DNA from: an aff. Roholtiella sp. LEGE 12411
GTDB lineage: Bacteria > Cyanobacteriota > Cyanobacteriia > Cyanobacteriales > Nostocaceae
Direction of reading: 5' to 3'
DNA: 64,000 nucleotides
NCBI RefSeq assembly: GCF_015206995.1
Contig: NZ_JADEXR010000004.1
Location: 29,673 to 93,672, forward strand
The notes under the pieces are model-generated. The model saw only the letters and a program-made list of their open reading frames with translations. It was not told the origin of the DNA and did not search any database. Made by a program: the position numbers and the translations under genes. This document shows positions 62,947-64,000 of this stretch, one piece after another. How positions within the stretch are numbered: the first letter of the stretch is position 1; each line of letters begins with the position of its first letter.

Positions 62947-63019
62947 TGGAGGTTAGCGGACTCGAACCGCTGACATCCTGCTTGCAAAGCAGGCGCTCTA
63001 CCAACTGAGCTAAACCCCC
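62947..63019 (-). tRNA. trnA-UGC: tRNA-Ala (anticodon UGC)
   Basis: 73 bases on the minus strand: acceptor GGGGGTT paired with AACCTCC (one G-U), D-arm TAGCTCAGTTGGTAGAGC, anticodon arm CCTGCTTTGCAAGCAGG with UGC, T-arm GCGGTTCGAGTCCGC. Discriminator A, and no CCA encoded. All arms pair normally. Confidence 0.97.
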
Positions 63020-63090
63020 ATAAAATTAAAAAAGCAGATAATCTTATTTGCCTTCGCTATTCTAACTTATATTGTTCCGTTGTCAAACAG

Positions 63091-63990
63091 ATGAACTCAG
63101 AAAACATCCAAGTTGTTGCAGCACTGTATAAATTTGTCAAATTGCCAGATTTTGCCCAAAAACGAGATTCCTTGTTGTCTTACTGTCAAGCGCAAGGTGT
63201 CAAGGGGACAATTTTACTAGCAGAAGAAGGCATTAACGGAACGATCGCAGGTTCGCGTCAGGCGGTTGACTCTGTTCTCTGTTTTCTGCGTTCTGACCTG
63301 CGTTTTGTAGACCTAGAACATAAAGAATCTTATACTGATACCCCGCCATTTGAGCGGATGAAGGTGCGGTTAAAGCCAGAAATCGTTACTCTGGGTTTGC
63401 CTGAAGTTGACCCCAATGAGCAAGTTGGTACCTATGTCAATCCCCAAGAATGGAATGATTTAATTTCTGATCCAGAAGTAACTGTGATTGACACCCGCAA
63501 CGATTATGAAGTGCATATCGGCACATTCCAAAGAGCGCAAAATCCCAAAACTGACTCATTTCGAGAATTCCCGGAATATGTTCGCCACCACCTCGATCCA
63601 ACTAAACACAAAAAGGTTGCGTTGTTTTGTACTGGCGGTATTCGCTGCGAAAAAGCTTCATCCTTTATGCTTGCCCAAGGATTCACCAAAGTCTATCATC
63701 TCAAAGGCGGTATTCTCAAGTATTTGGAGCAAGTCCCAGCAGCAGAAAGTTTATGGGAAGGAGAATGTTTTGTCTTTGATAATCGGGTAGCTGTTAGTCA
63801 TGGTTTGGAAGAAGGAAGTTATGAGTTATGTCTCAATTGTGGGCATCTAATTTCTGAACAAGATAAAATGTCTTCCAAGTATGAAGAAGGCATTTGCTGT
63901 GCATATTGTTTTGATAGCTTAACTGAGGAAAAAAGAGCGCGTCAGCAACAAAAATGGCGACAGATTCAGTTGAAGGGGAATGGGGGATAG
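63091..63990 (+). CDS. trhO: tRNA uridine(34) hydroxylase TrhO (rhodanese-domain)
   Basis: 299 residues of the YceA/TrhO family, which hydroxylates U34 of tRNA using O2, an early step of cmo5U/mo5U synthesis. N-terminal acylphosphatase-like domain ([22 protein letters not shown]), then a rhodanese domain with active Cys in [12 protein letters not shown]. Near the C-terminus are paired Cys in ELCLNCGHL and GICCAYCFD, usual for the family. ATG at 63091. The end (LKGNGG) is encoded by G-rich simple repeat, as with devB, so the last residues may be a repeat extension. Confidence 0.92.
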   Translation: MNSENIQVVAALYKFVKLPDFAQKRDSLLSYCQAQGVKGTILLAEEGINGTIAGSRQAVDSVLCFLRSDLRFVDLEHKESYTDTPPFERMKVRLKPEIVTLGLPEVDPNEQVGTYVNPQEWNDLISDPEVTVIDTRNDYEVHIGTFQRAQNPKTDSFREFPEYVRHHLDPTKHKKVALFCTGGIRCEKASSFMLAQGFTKVYHLKGGILKYLEQVPAAESLWEGECFVFDNRVAVSHGLEEGSYELCLNCGHLISEQDKMSSKYEEGICCAYCFDSLTEEKRARQQQKWRQIQLKGNGG

Positions 63991-64000
63991 GGCATGGGGG

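Overview
The window reads as chromosomal DNA of a filamentous, heterocyst-forming cyanobacterium of the Nostoc/Anabaena type. HIP1 octamers (GCGATCGC) are scattered through genes. Intergenic spacers hold the short tandem repeats (TTGACCC/TTGACTC runs, GGGGAAT runs) and GTAGAGAC palindromes common in these genomes. The gene content is strongly diagnostic: beta-carboxysome genes, a CO2-hydrating NDH-1 module, and a heterocyst-glycolipid type polyketide synthase cluster followed by a DevBCA exporter. These assignments come from reading the protein sequences; no database search was run.

Layout. 1-8.8 kb holds housekeeping genes (ruvC 5' end, yvcK, tsaE, pyrC, lepB, mnmE) plus a Uma2 protein and an acetyltransferase. 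8.9-10.5 kb is a DUF4139/MuiA-like gene. 10.7-24.1 kb is a continuous inorganic-carbon island. On the minus strand run ccmK2-ccmK1-ccmL-ccmM-ccmN-ccmO and a LysR regulator. Divergent on the plus strand are ndhF4-ndhD4-cupB. Convergent to these is a minus-strand sbtA-sbtB-beta-carbonic anhydrase operon, the anhydrase carrying a twin-arginine signal. 24.3-28.7 kb holds a GNAT gene, a TPR plus AAA+ ATPase pair and a second Uma2 gene. 29.0-32.1 kb is an osmoprotectant-type ABC importer followed by a signal-peptide-bearing phytochelatin-synthase-like protein. 32.4-50.1 kb is the hetI/hgl region: a phosphopantetheinyl transferase, an SDR in the place where hetN lies in Anabaena, and six collinear minus-strand PKS genes (E, G, D, C, A, B by position and domains). 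52.7-55.9 kb is devBCA. 56.3-62.0 kb is an ergothioneine-type cassette (OvoA-like EgtB, EgtD, MscS channel, PhyH dioxygenase) bracketed by two inverted copies of one small repeat element. 62.1-64 kb has nagB, tRNA-Ala(UGC) and trhO.

How they work together. The carbon island combines bicarbonate import (SbtA, with SbtB control), conversion of CO2 to bicarbonate at the thylakoid (NdhF4/NdhD4/CupB) and the carboxysome shell and core. The hgl genes look like a PfaA-D type synthase redistributed over six polypeptides, activated by the HetI-type transferase and released by the HglB reductase; DevBCA is the plausible exporter of the resulting glycolipid.

Points most worth checking: a 37-bp tandem repeat inside hglE whose copies are read in different frames; a 139-bp tandem duplication covering the start of egtD; the inverted repeat pair around the egt cassette; the hetN-position SDR that lacks RGSGR; the exported carbonic anhydrase behind sbtAB; and two matching GC hairpins on either side of ccmM. 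I did not find a clearly unprecedented multi-gene system.
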